Assembly: GCA_022828595.1 (NCBI GenBank) | Contig: JAKGHH010000006.1 | Coordinates: forward strand, 16,054,499-16,118,498 | DNA: 64,000 nucleotides | Direction: 5' to 3' | Origin: Nelumbo lutea | Lineage: Eukaryota > Streptophyta > Magnoliopsida > Proteales > Nelumbonaceae | Shown: positions 12,431 to 24,639 of the stretch, one piece after another | Numbering within the stretch: position 1 is the stretch's first letter | How the letters are laid out: each line of letters begins with the position of its first letter | Translations under genes and position numbers: made by a program | The notes under the pieces: model-generated | Database searches by the model: none | What the model was told of the DNA's origin: nothing | Seen by the model: only the letters and a program-made list of their open reading frames with translations

Positions 12431-13377
12431 TCCGCCGTTTATCCAAGAACAAGTTCAGGCAGCCCAGAGTTTCTCAAGGCTTAATAATGACCCATTTTCA
12501 AATACTTACAACCATGGGTGAAGAAATCACCTTAACTTTTCTTAGAGGACACATCAACCTAACACACAGTCCCAGTAGTACCATCCATCTAACTCCATGG
12601 CACAGCAATTTCATAGGCCACAAGTGCAGAGCCAATTCCAGCAAACTTACCCAAGGAACCAATCGGTCCAACCTTATCAAGTTTACCCACAACCTCCTCA
12701 GACCAATACAGTTGATGACAAATTCATTTACCTTCTACAACTGATTCTAACTTAGTAGCAGTCCATTGCTAGACTAGAGAGCCAAATAGGACAGTTAGCC
12801 AAAGCCAATGCGAGGAGAGAAGTATGACAACTACCGAGTCAACCAGTTGCAAATCCTAAAAATCAGCCATCGGGTTTTCCTCCATAGCAGATTCAACCAC
12901 CTAATAAGAACCCTCAGTTTGAAAATGCTAAGGCTATTACGACCTTAAGGAGCGGGAGGATTTTAGATGACCCGTGTGAGAAAATTAAATTTGAAAACAT
13001 CAATGAAGAAGAAAATGAGCAAAAAGACCATAAGTTGGGAGGGACGAAAAAAGAAAGGAAAATTTAGAAAAAGAACCTATAGTGAACCGACCTTTAGTTC
13101 CCTTTCCAACCGCATTCATAGTCGGACCGTTGCGAAAGATGAAAGAGACTCACAATGGGGAGATCAGGGAGTTATTCAAGCAAGTCCATATTAACATCCC
13201 TCTCCTCGATGCGATACAACATGTCCTAGCCTACATCAACTTCTTGAAAGAGTTGTGCACTCAAAAGAGGGAGCCACGATCGTCCCCACAAAAAGTGATG
13301 CTCTTGGTAGATGTTAGTGCGGTTCTCCTAAACCAACTCCCCTGAAAAATGAAAGACCCTGGTGCTCCTCTAATAAG

Positions 13378-13860
13378 TTGTGTCATCTCTATAATCACTT
13401 TCGATCGGCCCTATTGGATATTGGGGCCAGTGTAAATTTGCTCCCCTCTATTATTTATGAAAGGTTCAAGATCGGCGAGTTAAAACCTACCCCAATAATT
13501 CTGCAACTCGTTGATCGGTCAATCAAAACTCTTCGAGGTGTTATTGAGGATGTCATTGTCAGAGTAGAGGATTGTTACTTTCTAGTGGATTTTATCATCC
13601 TAAACCAGACCTCAACCGAGGAACTAAACCATAACCCAATAATCTTAGGACATCTATTTCTAGCAACTGCCAATACAAATATCAACTGTAAATTGGGAGA
13701 AATAGACATTTCATTTGCAGAGCAAAAAGTCTGATTAAATGTATTTAGTGCCACTAAGTATCCAAACCTAGGAGAAGATGAGTTCAGGGTAGATGTAGTG
13801 GACAACCTTGTAGATGCCCTGTCTACCCTTCGGTTAGCCCAATCTGAGCCCTATCTGTGT
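13378..13860 (+). pseudogene. Athila aspartic protease region
   Basis: The open frame at 13378-13734 has the retropepsin-like pattern ALLDIGASVNLLP, then LQLVDRS, GVIEDVIVRV, VDFIILN and IILGHLFLATA. The active-site motif reads DIGAS, against the usual D-L/T-G-A-S. Coding-like sequence (VDVVDNLVDALSTL) follows to about 13860, and then the untranslated 3' region starts. No reverse transcriptase follows, which is where the element is deleted. Confidence 0.82.
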
Positions 13861-13921
13861 AAAGAAGAAAGCGAGTCTGGAAGTGTAGATGTGAGAAGTG
13901 AGTGAATGTGTCTGACTGAAA

Positions 13922-14025
13922 ACGTTAAACTTAACACTTGTTGGAGGTAAACCAACATTTTTAAAATAATGAATGGTGTTTGGTTAAAGACGTTAAACTT
14001 AGCGCTGGTTGGGAGGCAACCCAAC
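13922..14025 (+). other. Duplicated Athila 3' motif with hairpin
   Basis: CGTTAAACTTA occurs twice, near 13923 and 13990. Each copy is followed by a GTTGG..AGG..CCAAC stem. In the second copy GTTGGG-AGGCAA-CCCAAC (14008-14025) forms a perfect 6-bp stem with a 6-base loop. I recall the motif as typical of the untranslated region after pol in Athila elements. Confidence 0.7.
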
Positions 14026-14173
14026 GAAATTTTATTTTAGTTGTCTTGTTAAGTTTGTCTTTTCTTTTTGAGTAAGTTTCAGAATTCAGATGGAAAATCT
14101 TGAACCCCTATTGAATCCTTACCTTTTGATTGTTCCTTTTAGCCTAAGTCCCTTTTGCATCATTCTAGTCATG

Positions 14174-14212
14174 CCATTGGGGACAATGGCATTTAAGTTG
14201 AGGGGGGGTAAG
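14174..14212 (+). other. Internal PPT-like purine tract
   Basis: CCATTGGGGACAATGG is followed by AAGTTGAGGGGGGGTAAGG. It resembles a polypurine tract but lies about 900 bp before the 3' LTR, so it is not the LTR-adjacent PPT. Confidence 0.6.
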
Positions 14213-15098
14213 GAAAGAGAAAAATTTTTAAAATTTTGAGAGAAAAATTAAAAAAAAATCAAAAAGCTAAGCCTTTAAATATGTAGAATTAAAATTTCAT
14301 TAAAAAAATTAAAATTGTTTCCATTAAAAGAGATTCCTAAACAGAAAATTTTGAGAAAACTAATAAAAGAACATTGAATTTTGTAGAGATTGGTAGCAAG
14401 TGACAGGAGTTAAATTGGTCTTGTTTGAATGTTGTCGAAATCATTTAGAAATTGAAAATACTCCTAAGTTTGCCCCTGTAATGATAAGAAGAGAAAGATT
14501 GAGAAATCAAATGAAAAAAAAAATTCAAATTAATAGAGATAGTGGACTACCCCAAACAATGTTGAATTTTACACACAACAAAAAAAAAAGAGAGAGAATA
14601 AAAGGTCAATGAACACCCTAGACTTAGTAACTAGGTCTCTTCACCTAAGTTAAGTGTCGAGATTCGTGTCAAACGAGAAAGGGAATGCCAAAGACACTTA
14701 CCTAACACTTAGTAGTCGGGTCTCTTCACCTAAGCCAGGTGTTGAGATTCGCATCAAATTGTGAAAGGTAGCAACAAAAATTTATGTGCATATCAAGTTC
14801 AGGGGTAGAAATCCACTATCATAAATGATAAGAAGAATACGCGCCTGATTTTAAAAATCAATCTTAGCTTATCGAGACAATCTGGAAATGGAAGGGTATA
14901 TAAGATTTTTAAGCCAAGTTTTGTAATGTTCAAAGTATGATAGTTTTACCCCTTGAACCCAATACTGGTCTATACAAAGTTTGAGAATTCTGGAATCATG
15001 ATACTTAGTTAATTTTGTCAGGGATGATCTTTCAATGGGAATGATCTCTTTACTCAGTGTAATTTTAAGACTGCATTGCTAAGGGACTAGCAAGGGTT
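14213..15098 (+). other. Athila 3' untranslated region
   Basis: Purine-rich, then mixed sequence. Two related blocks near 14630 and 14710 share GTCTCTTCACCTAAG. The env-like frame of some Athila elements was not found. Confidence 0.55.
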
Positions 15099-15109
15099 AA
15101 GTTGGGGGT
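15099..15109 (+). other. Polypurine tract of the Athila element
   Basis: AAGTTGGGGGT directly abuts the right LTR start TGGTACAAATC, as expected for the plus-strand primer. Confidence 0.7.
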
Positions 15110-16541
15110 TGGTACAAATCTATATTTTGATGCCTTAAGGGCATCATTTTAAGAGTATTTTAGACCTTATACCAATTAATTTGTACCCTTTTTTCGGTTA
15201 AATTCAATGTTGTGACCTCTGAGGGTCCCTGTGCAAATCTTGAGTAAAAGCTGGGAAATTTACAGAGTTTTCTGTAGATTTTGGGAAGCTGGTGAGAATT
15301 CCAGCTAAGAGAGGGGGTGTTTCTATGAAAAACTGAGCATAGGAGGGCACCTCCTATGTGCTAAACCCAGAAAGGCGCCCATCCTACTATATTAGCATAC
15401 TCCCCTCTCCTTAGCAAACACTAAGGCACCTCCCCACTCATTCTTTTCACCTTTAACAAACCCTAGCCACCCCTAACAGCTAAATATTCACCTTTCACTC
15501 CTCCCTTACATCTAATATCAACCATCCAAGCCTTAGCAACCTCTCATACCCTTATATCTTCGCATTGCAATCTCCACCCTCCATTCCTGGGTGCCATTTC
15601 TTTAGCATTCTAACCCTAGGGTGCCACCCAACCCCTAATCTCCACCATTCAATCCTAGGAGATTAAATCCCAGCCCTTCATACTTATAGGCACCCTCTCC
15701 TTTTCACTCTAGTCGTAAGAGCCCTCTAGTTTAATCCTAACCCTCCATTCCTAAACCCTAGAGGTGCCCATTTACTACATAAACCCACAAGTCGCCCCTC
15801 TCTTTCTCTCTAATCCCAGTTTTGTCCACCCTTCTCTATAAAAAGGACCCCAAGGGCCCTAGAGAAGGGGTTGGTTAGCCTAGCTCACAAGGCCAAGGCT
15901 TCTTGAGGGGTTCAAGGGTTACAAGAAGGAGGATGCCCAGTTCTTGTTAGGAGGGGTTCCTGTAAGTACTTCATCCAACCTACAACTGCCACCATTGGAG
16001 CTGATCCACCATTTTTATTTTGTTTTAGTTTCTTTCTTTTTGTTATTCAATTTTTCTAGCAATTTAATTTCTACAATTTTTTTATTTTGGTGTAATTTAA
16101 TTTCTATTTTTCTTTGTTTTTTCCAAATCTGAATTCGCCCATTTCAAGGCAAATGTGTCCCGAGGGGTTCGATGGATAAACATAGGAGGAACGGCTTGTA
16201 GTTTGTTTTCTCGGAAAGCTACCACCATTGGATCTGAATTTTAGCATATTTTTATTTATTTTCTTGTTAATTGTAGTTTTATTTAATTTCTTGTCTTTTT
16301 CAATTCTGAATATTTAATTTTAGCTTTAATAAATTTTAGTTTCTTATTTTCTACAAATCCCAAATATGTTTTCTTTTTCTTATTTGTCCGCAACAAAATA
16401 ATAATTTTTAACCTTGCTTCCCTGAGTATTGGACCCCTTCCTCACCACTAAACTACGTTCTTTATTTAGTTTTAAGGATTAAAAAATATAAATTATTAAA
16501 TTGCTGTCCTGGGTGTTTGACGACGCATCTCAGGCGCACCG
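15110..16541 (+). repeat. Athila 3' LTR (1432 bp)
   Basis: Aligns with 8580-10062 with substitutions and small indels throughout, so the insertion is not recent. It has TATA CTATAAAAAGG at 15836-15846. The last base is changed relative to the left copy (CACCG versus CACCA). ATACA follows at 16542-16546. Confidence 0.88.
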
Positions 16542-16546
16542 ATACA

Positions 16547-18024
16547 CAAGCCTCTAATGTACTAGTGTAAGGTATCCTTTCCGAATCATTTACTTATGCT
16601 TATGTGTTATTTAATTACTAATCATGTATGTGAGTCTTGTATATATAGCTAAAGTTGATTATAGGGAATTGTGGTGTTAGAGTTGTGGGATTTTGATGTA
16701 ATCTTTAGCACAAATCAACTACAACCAATGTTGCCTCCTAGAGTGATATTTTGAATTCCTAGTAAACTTGAAATTCTCTTTACCAGCAATAGGACAAATG
16801 TTCTTCTTCGAGTCATCTCTACCCTATAGGCTAAATAGTTATTGAGAAGAGGTTGTAAGGCTTACTTGGCCATAGTGAGAGACACTTGGCCATAGGCGTG
16901 TTTCTAGAGGACATGCCAGTGTTACTTCCACCCTATCTCTAAGGCCCCATATAGGATGGCTATAATAGAGTTAAAGGAACTAAACGAATAGTTGTAGGAG
17001 TTTTTAGACAAAGGGTTCATAAGACCTAGTGTGTTTCCTTGCGGTGCTCCATCGTTATTTGTAAAGAAATTAAATAAAGTGATCAGAGGATTGATGATTT
17101 TTTTATTAGTTACAATGTTCCCAAATTTTCTCCAAGATTGTCCTTTGTTTTGGTTATCACCAATTAAAGATTAAACTGGAAGATGTTCCCAACAATTTTT
17201 ATGGATCTAAACAATAAAGTGTTCATGCCATTCTTGGACCAATTTGTTGTAGTTTTCATAGATGTATCCTTGTGCATTTAAAGAGTAAGGAGGGGAATGA
17301 AGAGCATCTAAGAATAGTGTTGCAAGTTTTGAGAGAGAAGAAGCTCTATGCAAAACTAAAAATGTGTAAACTTTGGCTTAGTAGTGTAGCATTCTTGGGT
17401 TATGTATTATCTAAGAATGGATTATCACTGATCCAAAAAAGTAGTAGTGGTGGATTGGAATAGACCAACTAATGTTACCAAAATTTGTAGTTTTTTGGGT
17501 TTGGCAGGGTATTATAGGAGATTTTTTTAGGGGTTTTTCCCATATAGCCATGCCTTTGACTCAATTGACTCAAAAAGGTTTAACTTTGAATGGTTAGATG
17601 AATGTGAGTAGAGTTTTCAAGAGTTAAGAAGCCGTTAGTATTAATTCCAATTCTCACTATTCCTTTTGGAAGTGGAGGTTTTACCATCATGCTTTTAAGA
17701 ATGGTTTAGAGTTTGTTCTCATGCAACATGGTAAAGTGGAGGCCTATGTTTCAAGGTAATCAAAACCATATTAACAAAATTACCCCACACATGACCTAGA
17801 GTTGGTAGCTGTAGTATTTGCCCTTAAGATATGGGAATACTACTTGTATGGGCAGCGATGTAAAATATTTACTGATCATAAAAGCCTTAAAAATACCTTT
17901 TCACTAAAAAAGGAATTGAATATGAGATAGAGGTGGAAGTTGGAGTTGCTAAAAGACTATGATTTGGTTATCAAGTACCATCCAGGGAAGGCCAATGTGA
18001 TAGAAAATGCTTTGAGAAAGAAAT
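16547..18024 (+). pseudogene. Chromovirus protease/RT/RNase H remnant
   Basis: This is the continuation of the element broken at 8574. In order: RT entry motifs near 16890-17060 (FLEDMPVLLPP), a gap, FLDQFVVVF near 17235, EEHLRIVLQVLREKKLYAKL and AFLGYVLSKNG at 17295-17415, FLGLAGYYRRFFRGFSH near 17495, and RNase H words [17 protein letters not shown] and LELLKDYDLVIKYHPGKANV at 17840-18000. The RT catalytic FIDD reads FIDV before a deletion. Stops and deletions are many. It is Ty3/gypsy and probably of the Del/Tekay chromovirus type. Confidence 0.8.
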
Positions 18025-18029
18025 CCACT

Positions 18030-18240
18030 AGTAACTGGACCGGAAAAACCGGGAACCAGTTATTTGACTGGTTCCGTTTTCCTCTAAAACCATTTTTTTC
18101 CTCAAAATCGTTGATGTTGGTTAACAAACCACTGAACCGGCTAATCGTTTGGATCAAACGATCGGACCATTCAAATCAGTAACTGGACCCTTGACCAATT
18201 CGGTCACCGATTCGTTTTTAAAAAACGATGATTTTAACCA
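18030..18240 (+). repeat. ACCGG-rich interspersed repeat, copy 1
   Basis: GGACCGGAAAAACCGG, AACCGGCTAAT and TCGTTTTTAAAAAACGATG lie between direct CCACT 5-mers (18025-18029 and 18241-18245), and the retroelement coding sequence resumes after it. Related copies are near 31390-31590 and 34690-34915. The transposon class is unknown. Confidence 0.6.
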
Positions 18241-18245
18241 CCACT

Positions 18246-18700
18246 TAAAGGTATATCTTAGAGGATTTGAAAAGGCTTAGAATTGGTATATCTTGAAAGA
18301 ACATAATTGGTAAAATTTGAGGGTTCAGCGTACATTGAGGTAAAGAATTAGGGATGCTCAAGGTAATGACCCCCAATTGATTAAGTGGGTTAAGTAGTAG
18401 AAGGTAAAGATACAGAGTTTCGTGTGCATGAGGATGGAACATTATTGTGCAGTTTTTAAGATATCCCCAACTAAAGGAGGGACGAGATTTGGGATTTGAG
18501 GTAAATTGAACCCTAGATATGTGAGTGCATTTGAGATTTTGGAGAGAATTGCTGAAGTGGCATACAAACTTGTCTTACCTCAATCAATTGCAGGAGTGGA
18601 TAACATAGTTATATTTCAACGTTGAGAAAGTATATGGAAAACCCCATCCATTTAATAAATCAACCCTCTTTACACTTTAGAGAGAACTAAACTTCTTTTA
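18246..18700 (+). pseudogene. Chromovirus integrase C-terminal remnant
   Basis: Frame-mixed translation gives RIRDAQGNDPQLIKWV (integrase N-terminal linker). The catalytic core is missing. Then comes the GPF-type C-terminal pattern KLNPRYVSAFEILERIAEVAYKLVLPQSIAGV near 18500-18600. Only the two ends of integrase remain, so an internal deletion removed the core. Confidence 0.72.
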
Positions 18701-19429
18701 AGGGAGGAAGGATGTAAATACAAAAGACAATATTATTTACATAATTGGGGTCTGTGGGATTATCCTGCAATTTTCTATCTTAAAGAGACTTTTAAGCAAA
18801 ATAGAAAAAATATATATATAAAAACAAAACTTAGATGTTTAGTCTTGAACGTGGGAGCCTTTTTTTTTTTTCTTTCTTTCTTCTTTTAAATGTAAGAAAC
18901 TACTTTCTCTTTTCTATTAGACGAAGGAAGAAGCCAGATCTTGAAGAATCAAAGAAGGGTTGGTTCCGATTAAGTTCTCTATTACCAAAAATCTTGGTAA
19001 GTTATTTCTTCTTTAAATCATTGAGTTTTGCTTTCTGGTCATTGGAAGTTGACATCAACCTAGAAAATTTGAAAAGAATGGCAATTAGCTAAATTTTGAT
19101 TGCTAAAAAGGGGATGTTTGAAGGTATGTAGAAGTGGTTGATATTTAAAAGACAAATTCATAAGCTCTGCTATTGAAAAATGAGTTATAAATGTTTAAAG
19201 TTAATCTCATGAGCATGAGTTAAAACCGTAAATTGGAGAAACTTAGAAACCTAAGGCTATGTTTAGTTTAAAGGAAAAAGTAGGGAAAGAGAAAGGTAGT
19301 GAAACCTTTACAAACCTTGTATGGTTTCCCTATCTTCCCTTTCCTTTTCCTACATTTTCCTTCAAACCAAACACAATCTAAAATGATAAACTATTTTAAA
19401 TTTAATGGGATTTTCATAATGAGCTAAAG
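18701..19429 (+). repeat. PPT and start of the chromovirus 3' LTR
   Basis: AAGGGAGGAAGGA (about 18700-18712) is followed by TGTAAATACAAAAG at 18713, a normal PPT-LTR junction. The LTR end and its 5' partner were not found. The 85-codon open frame at 18835-19092 is presumably LTR sequence. Confidence 0.55.
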
Positions 19430-19910
19430 GCATGTGCATTGTGCATATAACATCAACAACTACGAATTAGCTGTAATAATTATTTGTTATTTATCTATTT
19501 ATGGATTATATGCTTTCAAGACAGATCTTGACTTGGTATATATTGGGTATACTTGGGATTAAGTGTACTAGGTAAGCAACCTTTCATTTCTTTGGTAAGC
19601 AACCTTTAATAGAATCAAGCATGAGAAAATATTTGACCTTATGAAACTATAGATTATAAGCAAAAATTTTTAGATAATTGTAGTTTGGAATTATGTTGAT
19701 TATGCTGTTAACTATTTGAAATGTTTTATTTGATACTCCGTCTTTTTTAAATTGATTTTTTTGAATATTTGGTCTTCAAGTTGGATATGTTTTAATTATT
19801 ATTGTTAATATTCTATTGAGACCCATGTTTTGATTATTATTGTTAATATTTGGTCTTCAAGTTGGATATATTTTGATCAATTTGTATTCCAAGATTAAGT
19901 GACTATGCTT
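19430..19910 (+). repeat. Dispersed repeat, copy B (MITE-free)
   Basis: Aligns with 1390-2255 but lacks the 413-bp hAT MITE: at about 19550-19575 it reads straight through CTTGGGATTAAG. A short internal duplication (GGTCTTCAAGTTGGATAT twice, near 19770 and 19850) is unique to this copy. Confidence 0.7.
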
Positions 19911-22778
19911 TAAACCTTGCCATTGAGATGAATACGATGACAACATAATATTAGAAGGGCTAGAATCCAAATTATGGATGGCCGAACTAGGTTTAATGGC
20001 TGGCCAAATTTCAAAAATTTTTCTAACCCCACCTAGGAACTGATTTCCTATAAATTTTGAAATCTAAAATTTCTATATCGATCTTGCACTAAGCCTAACC
20101 AGATTTGAAACCAAAATAAAAACTAATTATACCTGATACAGAGTCCACATGTCATAGCTCCCAGAGTGATAGTTCACACTCAAAATCAGTCCCAAAAACC
20201 AGCATCCAACTAAATGTGGCACAGTGAATGAGAAGCCAATTTAGTAACACTGATTTATGCAAAATTGCTATCCAACTACCTTGGATCGACTATGATTTTC
20301 TAGTCTGATTTCCCCAATGTTATTTTTACAAAACAACATAGTGGAAAAACTAATAAAATTCAGTTATTTCAATGCCAAGGTTGAATTGGGGTTTCTGGGA
20401 GAGAAGAGAGAAGAGGGGAGAGTAAGAGAGGAGGTATACTAGTTGTTCGCCCTCTCCCTCTTAATCCCCTTTTATGGAGCAATCTCCTAATCTAATTAGG
20501 AAACTATCCAATTTTGATTTGGGTTTGGATTCTTTTAATAGATAAGAATTGTCCTCTTAAGAGGATAGGTGCTCCATACCCAAAACCATACCCAGTTTTG
20601 ACCCAAATCACATGATAACTTAAATTGCCATGTGACAACTTAACTAATCTCATTAGCAATGGGCCTTTGGCCCATTTTCTTTAATGGTTTACATCCCTAG
20701 GTGTTGCATAGCCACTTTGGGCCTAATATTATATGGTATGGGACCCCACAAAGATCTCACACAAGTCCATGAGGATTCGACCCCACCTCTTAGACGAATT
20801 CATTGCTTAGGGCAGTAAACCCCTGAGCTAATCAACATGGATTCAGTTTGGGCCCAACATCTACACCTAAATGATCATTGGATTTAAACATCCTATAAAG
20901 ACCCAAGGTTAATGGACTTATGTGAAATAAAACCCATTAGGTAATCAGTCCTATAATGGTCTCTCACACTTAACTTCTCCACTCATAATCATTAGAACAC
21001 TATCCACAGGAAATGGCATTTCCCTTGACTGCAAGATACAGTGTTACATTCTCTACTCGGATGGATTCCAAGATTAAAACATTTTGTAAACATTTTTTCA
21101 TAAAATAGTAATATAATAATATACAAATATATTTTGTAAAACCAAATTTCAAACATATAGATGAAATCCACTACCGACAGTTTAGATTTCCATTAGAGAG
21201 AGTACAAAACCTGATATTCACTTTGTTTGACAAACGGGTCAATCCTATCACTATGATCACCTACCTAAGTAATTTTCCAAATTGCCCCAACATGCCAAGA
21301 TATTTTGACCCATGATGGATCTCACTAATTAGCACATCAAAGGCAGTCTGGTCCACGACTTAGTATAATATCATAATCAAGTCTGGGGTTACGTGTAACT
21401 TTCTAGTTTTGCCCATTTTTTTGGTCTAAGGCTTAACTGAAAATTGGTTTGATTTCAGTGTTTCTTTTAAACACCCACAGCCTGTGCTTAGGGTCTAATC
21501 CTAGTAGGTAAGACAAACTGCTCCAATTATTTGGTAGTGCATCAGTGTGAACCTTGTCAGGATAAACTTCCCAGGTCTATCCAATAACTGAAGACAATCT
21601 AAACTAACACAAATCTCATAAGTATCCAATTTAAAGGATAATTCACAAAAAACATATCATTATTAACATAAAACAATAATGTACTTTATTCATTTACAAA
21701 TAAATGTTTATATGCATCAATCTAATTGGAACTAAGGGCATACATTTTTTAACACATAAGTTAATCTGTTCTAGGCCCTCACCATAAGACATATATTTGA
21801 CTCGAGACATTGCCACTAGGGTTAGAGTGCTCATAGTTTACTTTTTGAATATGTTATGTGAAATCGGTTATGCATTTCATGTTATATGTGTCTAACCATT
21901 TTCTTCTAGTAGGTTTCGTTTTTAGTTATGTAAATATTTAAGTTATTAGTTCCAATTGAATGTATATTTGAGCCTATATGTGTTTTCCTATAAAGGATTT
22001 GCTATTGGCTATCAAATTATTATAATGAGATGGATTATCAATTAATGAGTAGTGTACTCACTTATTTCCTTTCTAAATTTTCAGATACCAAGGAAAAAAA
22101 CTTTTTGTAGATTTTCTTGGATGTGGGAAGAGAATAGAGAATTCGTTCATCTAGCGAATTGATCTTGGAATAAGGATTAAGCCCCATTAGTTAATTGTTT
22201 ATTAATTTACTTTTCTTTGTTTCTGTTTTAAAGGAACCATTCTCTAAAATTATTATTGGTTGGATAGAAATTTTGATTCCACTTTATTAACTTGAGGTTT
22301 TTGTTAGTATTTTTTATTCCACTTTATTTTGAGGTATGAAAGATTACTCTACAATCTCCATCTTTAATTTTAAATAGGATAGCCTTGACCTAACATGCTC
22401 ATCCAAGGGCTATATTTATCTTAGCGGGTTGATTCGTTCAACCGAGATGGTCGAACTGGTGACCCGTCAGTCCTCGCCCAAATAAAACATGGGTTAGTCT
22501 CCAATTTGGTTTTTAAGATACTGATCATAAGCCTAATAAAGCTTATTATCCCAATTTCCTCCACCCAATGAAATATGTGCAACTTTATTAGCTACAAGAT
22601 ATTGACATTAGCAAAAAGATTTCCAATAATCTAGTGTGCCCCAATCGATCAAGTCACTAATATAAGCAGGTTTACTAGGTTCAAACCACAGTTTACAATC
22701 ATGAAACTATCAAACGAGAGAATCTAAGGATCACCCCAAATGGAGATACCTTTTCCTACATTAACAGAAGTTTGGATT
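19911..22778. other. Long stretch without a recognised gene
   Basis: No coding frame of note. On the minus strand CCATAAAAGGGG near 20475 followed by a CT-rich stretch looks like an LTR promoter and leader, so 20.1-21.6 kb may be an old minus-strand LTR. No pair was found. Confidence 0.45.
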
Positions 22779-22993
22779 GGCTCCTCATAAAGGGCACCCC
22801 ACACCGCCCAATTCATAAATCCACCTGTGAATTGGGAACATATCCCCATGTAACGTGGGTAAAGGTTTCTCCAGATGGGATGATCCCTTGGATTCCTATA
22901 TTATGCGATTTTAAGATTGTGGGCCTGTGGTTAACCCTAGACGTTCCCAATGCATAGGTAGATTGGGCCATGGGGCACGCTCTATGAGGAGCC
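22779..22993. mobile_element. Foldback MITE (215 bp)
   Basis: Ends GGCTCCTCATA and TATGAGGAGCC are perfect complements, and pairing continues inward (GGGCAC..CCC, TGAATTGGGAAC with GTTCCCAATGCA). Target duplication is unclear. The two opposed open frames here (22772-22957 and 22813-23004) are products of the palindrome. Confidence 0.75.
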
Positions 22994-23471
22994 TGTGCGT
23001 TCACTACTAACTAACCAGGAGAATAGATTTGTCAATTAGACTACTTTTCCATGCCCATTAACCATTATTACTGAAATTATCTCTAAGAAAATATTTGACT
23101 CGAATCTGTAAACTATTTTCTTTTGACATGAGCCTTCAAGCTAATTTTGATAAGAAGGCCAGATTGAAAAGGTAAAGCTCATGGAATCCTAGGCTCCCAA
23201 CAAGTTTATTTGACTTGGGACCAATTCAATTAAAAAACCTTATTATGGCCACTTGAGCATCTATCCCATCAAAACATCCTCTCAAGAGAAGAGATATTGT
23301 CATAAATAGTCTTTGGAATAAGGAAGAATGACATTAATAATTGATATTTTATATTGTAGGATAATATAATGCAATGCAATAGGCTTTTGGTCATTGGTCG
23401 GAACCTAATCCAAGGAAATTACAGAAAAAAAAAACACAAATTTGAAAAAAAAAGAAACAAATTTATAAAAT
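22994..23471. other. No recognised feature
   Basis: AT-rich, with A-runs near 23430-23455 and nothing else recognised. Confidence 0.5.
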
Positions 23472-24639
23472 AGGGTTAGAAATAATCGGATCAGATTTTG
23501 ATTTGAATCTAAATTCGATTTGATAAGAGCTAGATTCAGATACCCCCTTTACTCTAATAAATCGGATTGAATTAGATTGAAGAAGTCGATTTGTTTAGTT
23601 AATGAATCCAATTCTAATATACCCTGATCTGAGCCTCCACAACCTGACTCAATCCACTATTTATGAAATATTATATATTATATATTATTTATATAAGAGT
23701 AAATTTCTTAAACTACCCTTAGTTAATTGACTATGTGTATCCTTACTGTTTGAAAACTGATAGATGCTACTTCTGACTATTGTCTAAACACTAGCAGGGT
23801 GTTAAACATGGACGGAAAAATGAAAAATAACTGTTTTACCTTTAAACTCAACCTAAAGGAGGCACCCGAGAAATGATGGCAGTGGAGATCTGAGAGAAAA
23901 AAAAATGATCATGTTGTATTGTTTCTGATCTCAACCCAAATCTGAGATAAACCCGATGAGAGTCATCGGAGAGATTGACTGTAGTAGAGATCTGAGAGAA
24001 AAAGTTACTTGTTTCTGATCTGAAACCTAGATTAGAAACGATCATCTTGTTTAGATTTCAAATGCACGTTGTCCGGTGAGGGAGGTTCACGGTGATGGTA
24101 GGGGAGAAAAAACAGGGGAGGTGCAGTTGAAGAAGGGGAGAGAGAGAGAGAGAGAGAGTTATTATGTTGTCTTTTCCCTCTTATTTGCATTATGAGTGAA
24201 AGGGCAAGGGGGGAGCTTGTTCGTGAAGATGCCATTGCAGAGAATGAGTGAAAGGGCGAAAGAGGGGGAGAGAGAGTAAAGAGAGAGAGAGAGAGAGATT
24301 GGGGGAGCAAGCAAAAAAATGCCACTGCCGCTTTAAGTTGCAGCAGTGATGGCATTGACACGAAGAGAGATAGTGGCCAGATAAAGAAGATAGAGAGAGA
24401 GAGAAAGTCCCCAGCTCGGTCCTCTTTCTTACGAAAATACCGATCATTACTGGGTCACCGTGTCATTGTGATTAGCTATACCAACAAGAAGGTTTTATTT
24501 TGAAAATTTCTCCAAAGCTTTCTTGAAATTTATGTTTCACGATTTCTTGGCTATCAGCCCTTGAATCTAGTTTCATGATTTCTTGAAATTTTTGTTGGGC
24601 TTTGTAGAGAGAGAGGTAGACAACCCAGATGCTCAGATT

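Larger units (their letters stand above)
8580..16541 (+). mobile_element. Athila-type LTR retrotransposon, non-autonomous (gag-pro only)
   Basis: Complete by structure: LTRs at 8580-10062 and 15110-16541, a PBS after the left LTR and a PPT before the right one. The target duplication ATACA is at 8575-8579 and 16542-16546. Inside are a long AT-rich leader, a broken gag and a protease-like segment, then directly the conserved untranslated 3' region of Athila elements. No reverse transcriptase, RNase H, integrase or env-like frame was found, although the family normally encodes the pol domains. It must have moved with enzymes supplied by a relative, or lost them after insertion. It sits inside the gag/protease region of an older chromovirus. 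Confidence 0.87.

Noticed and set aside
12313..12744. 143-codon frame overlapping gag
   Set aside because: It is out of frame with the zinc-knuckle gag reading and gives no recognised motif.
22772..23004. Two opposed open frames
   Set aside because: Produced by the palindromic MITE.
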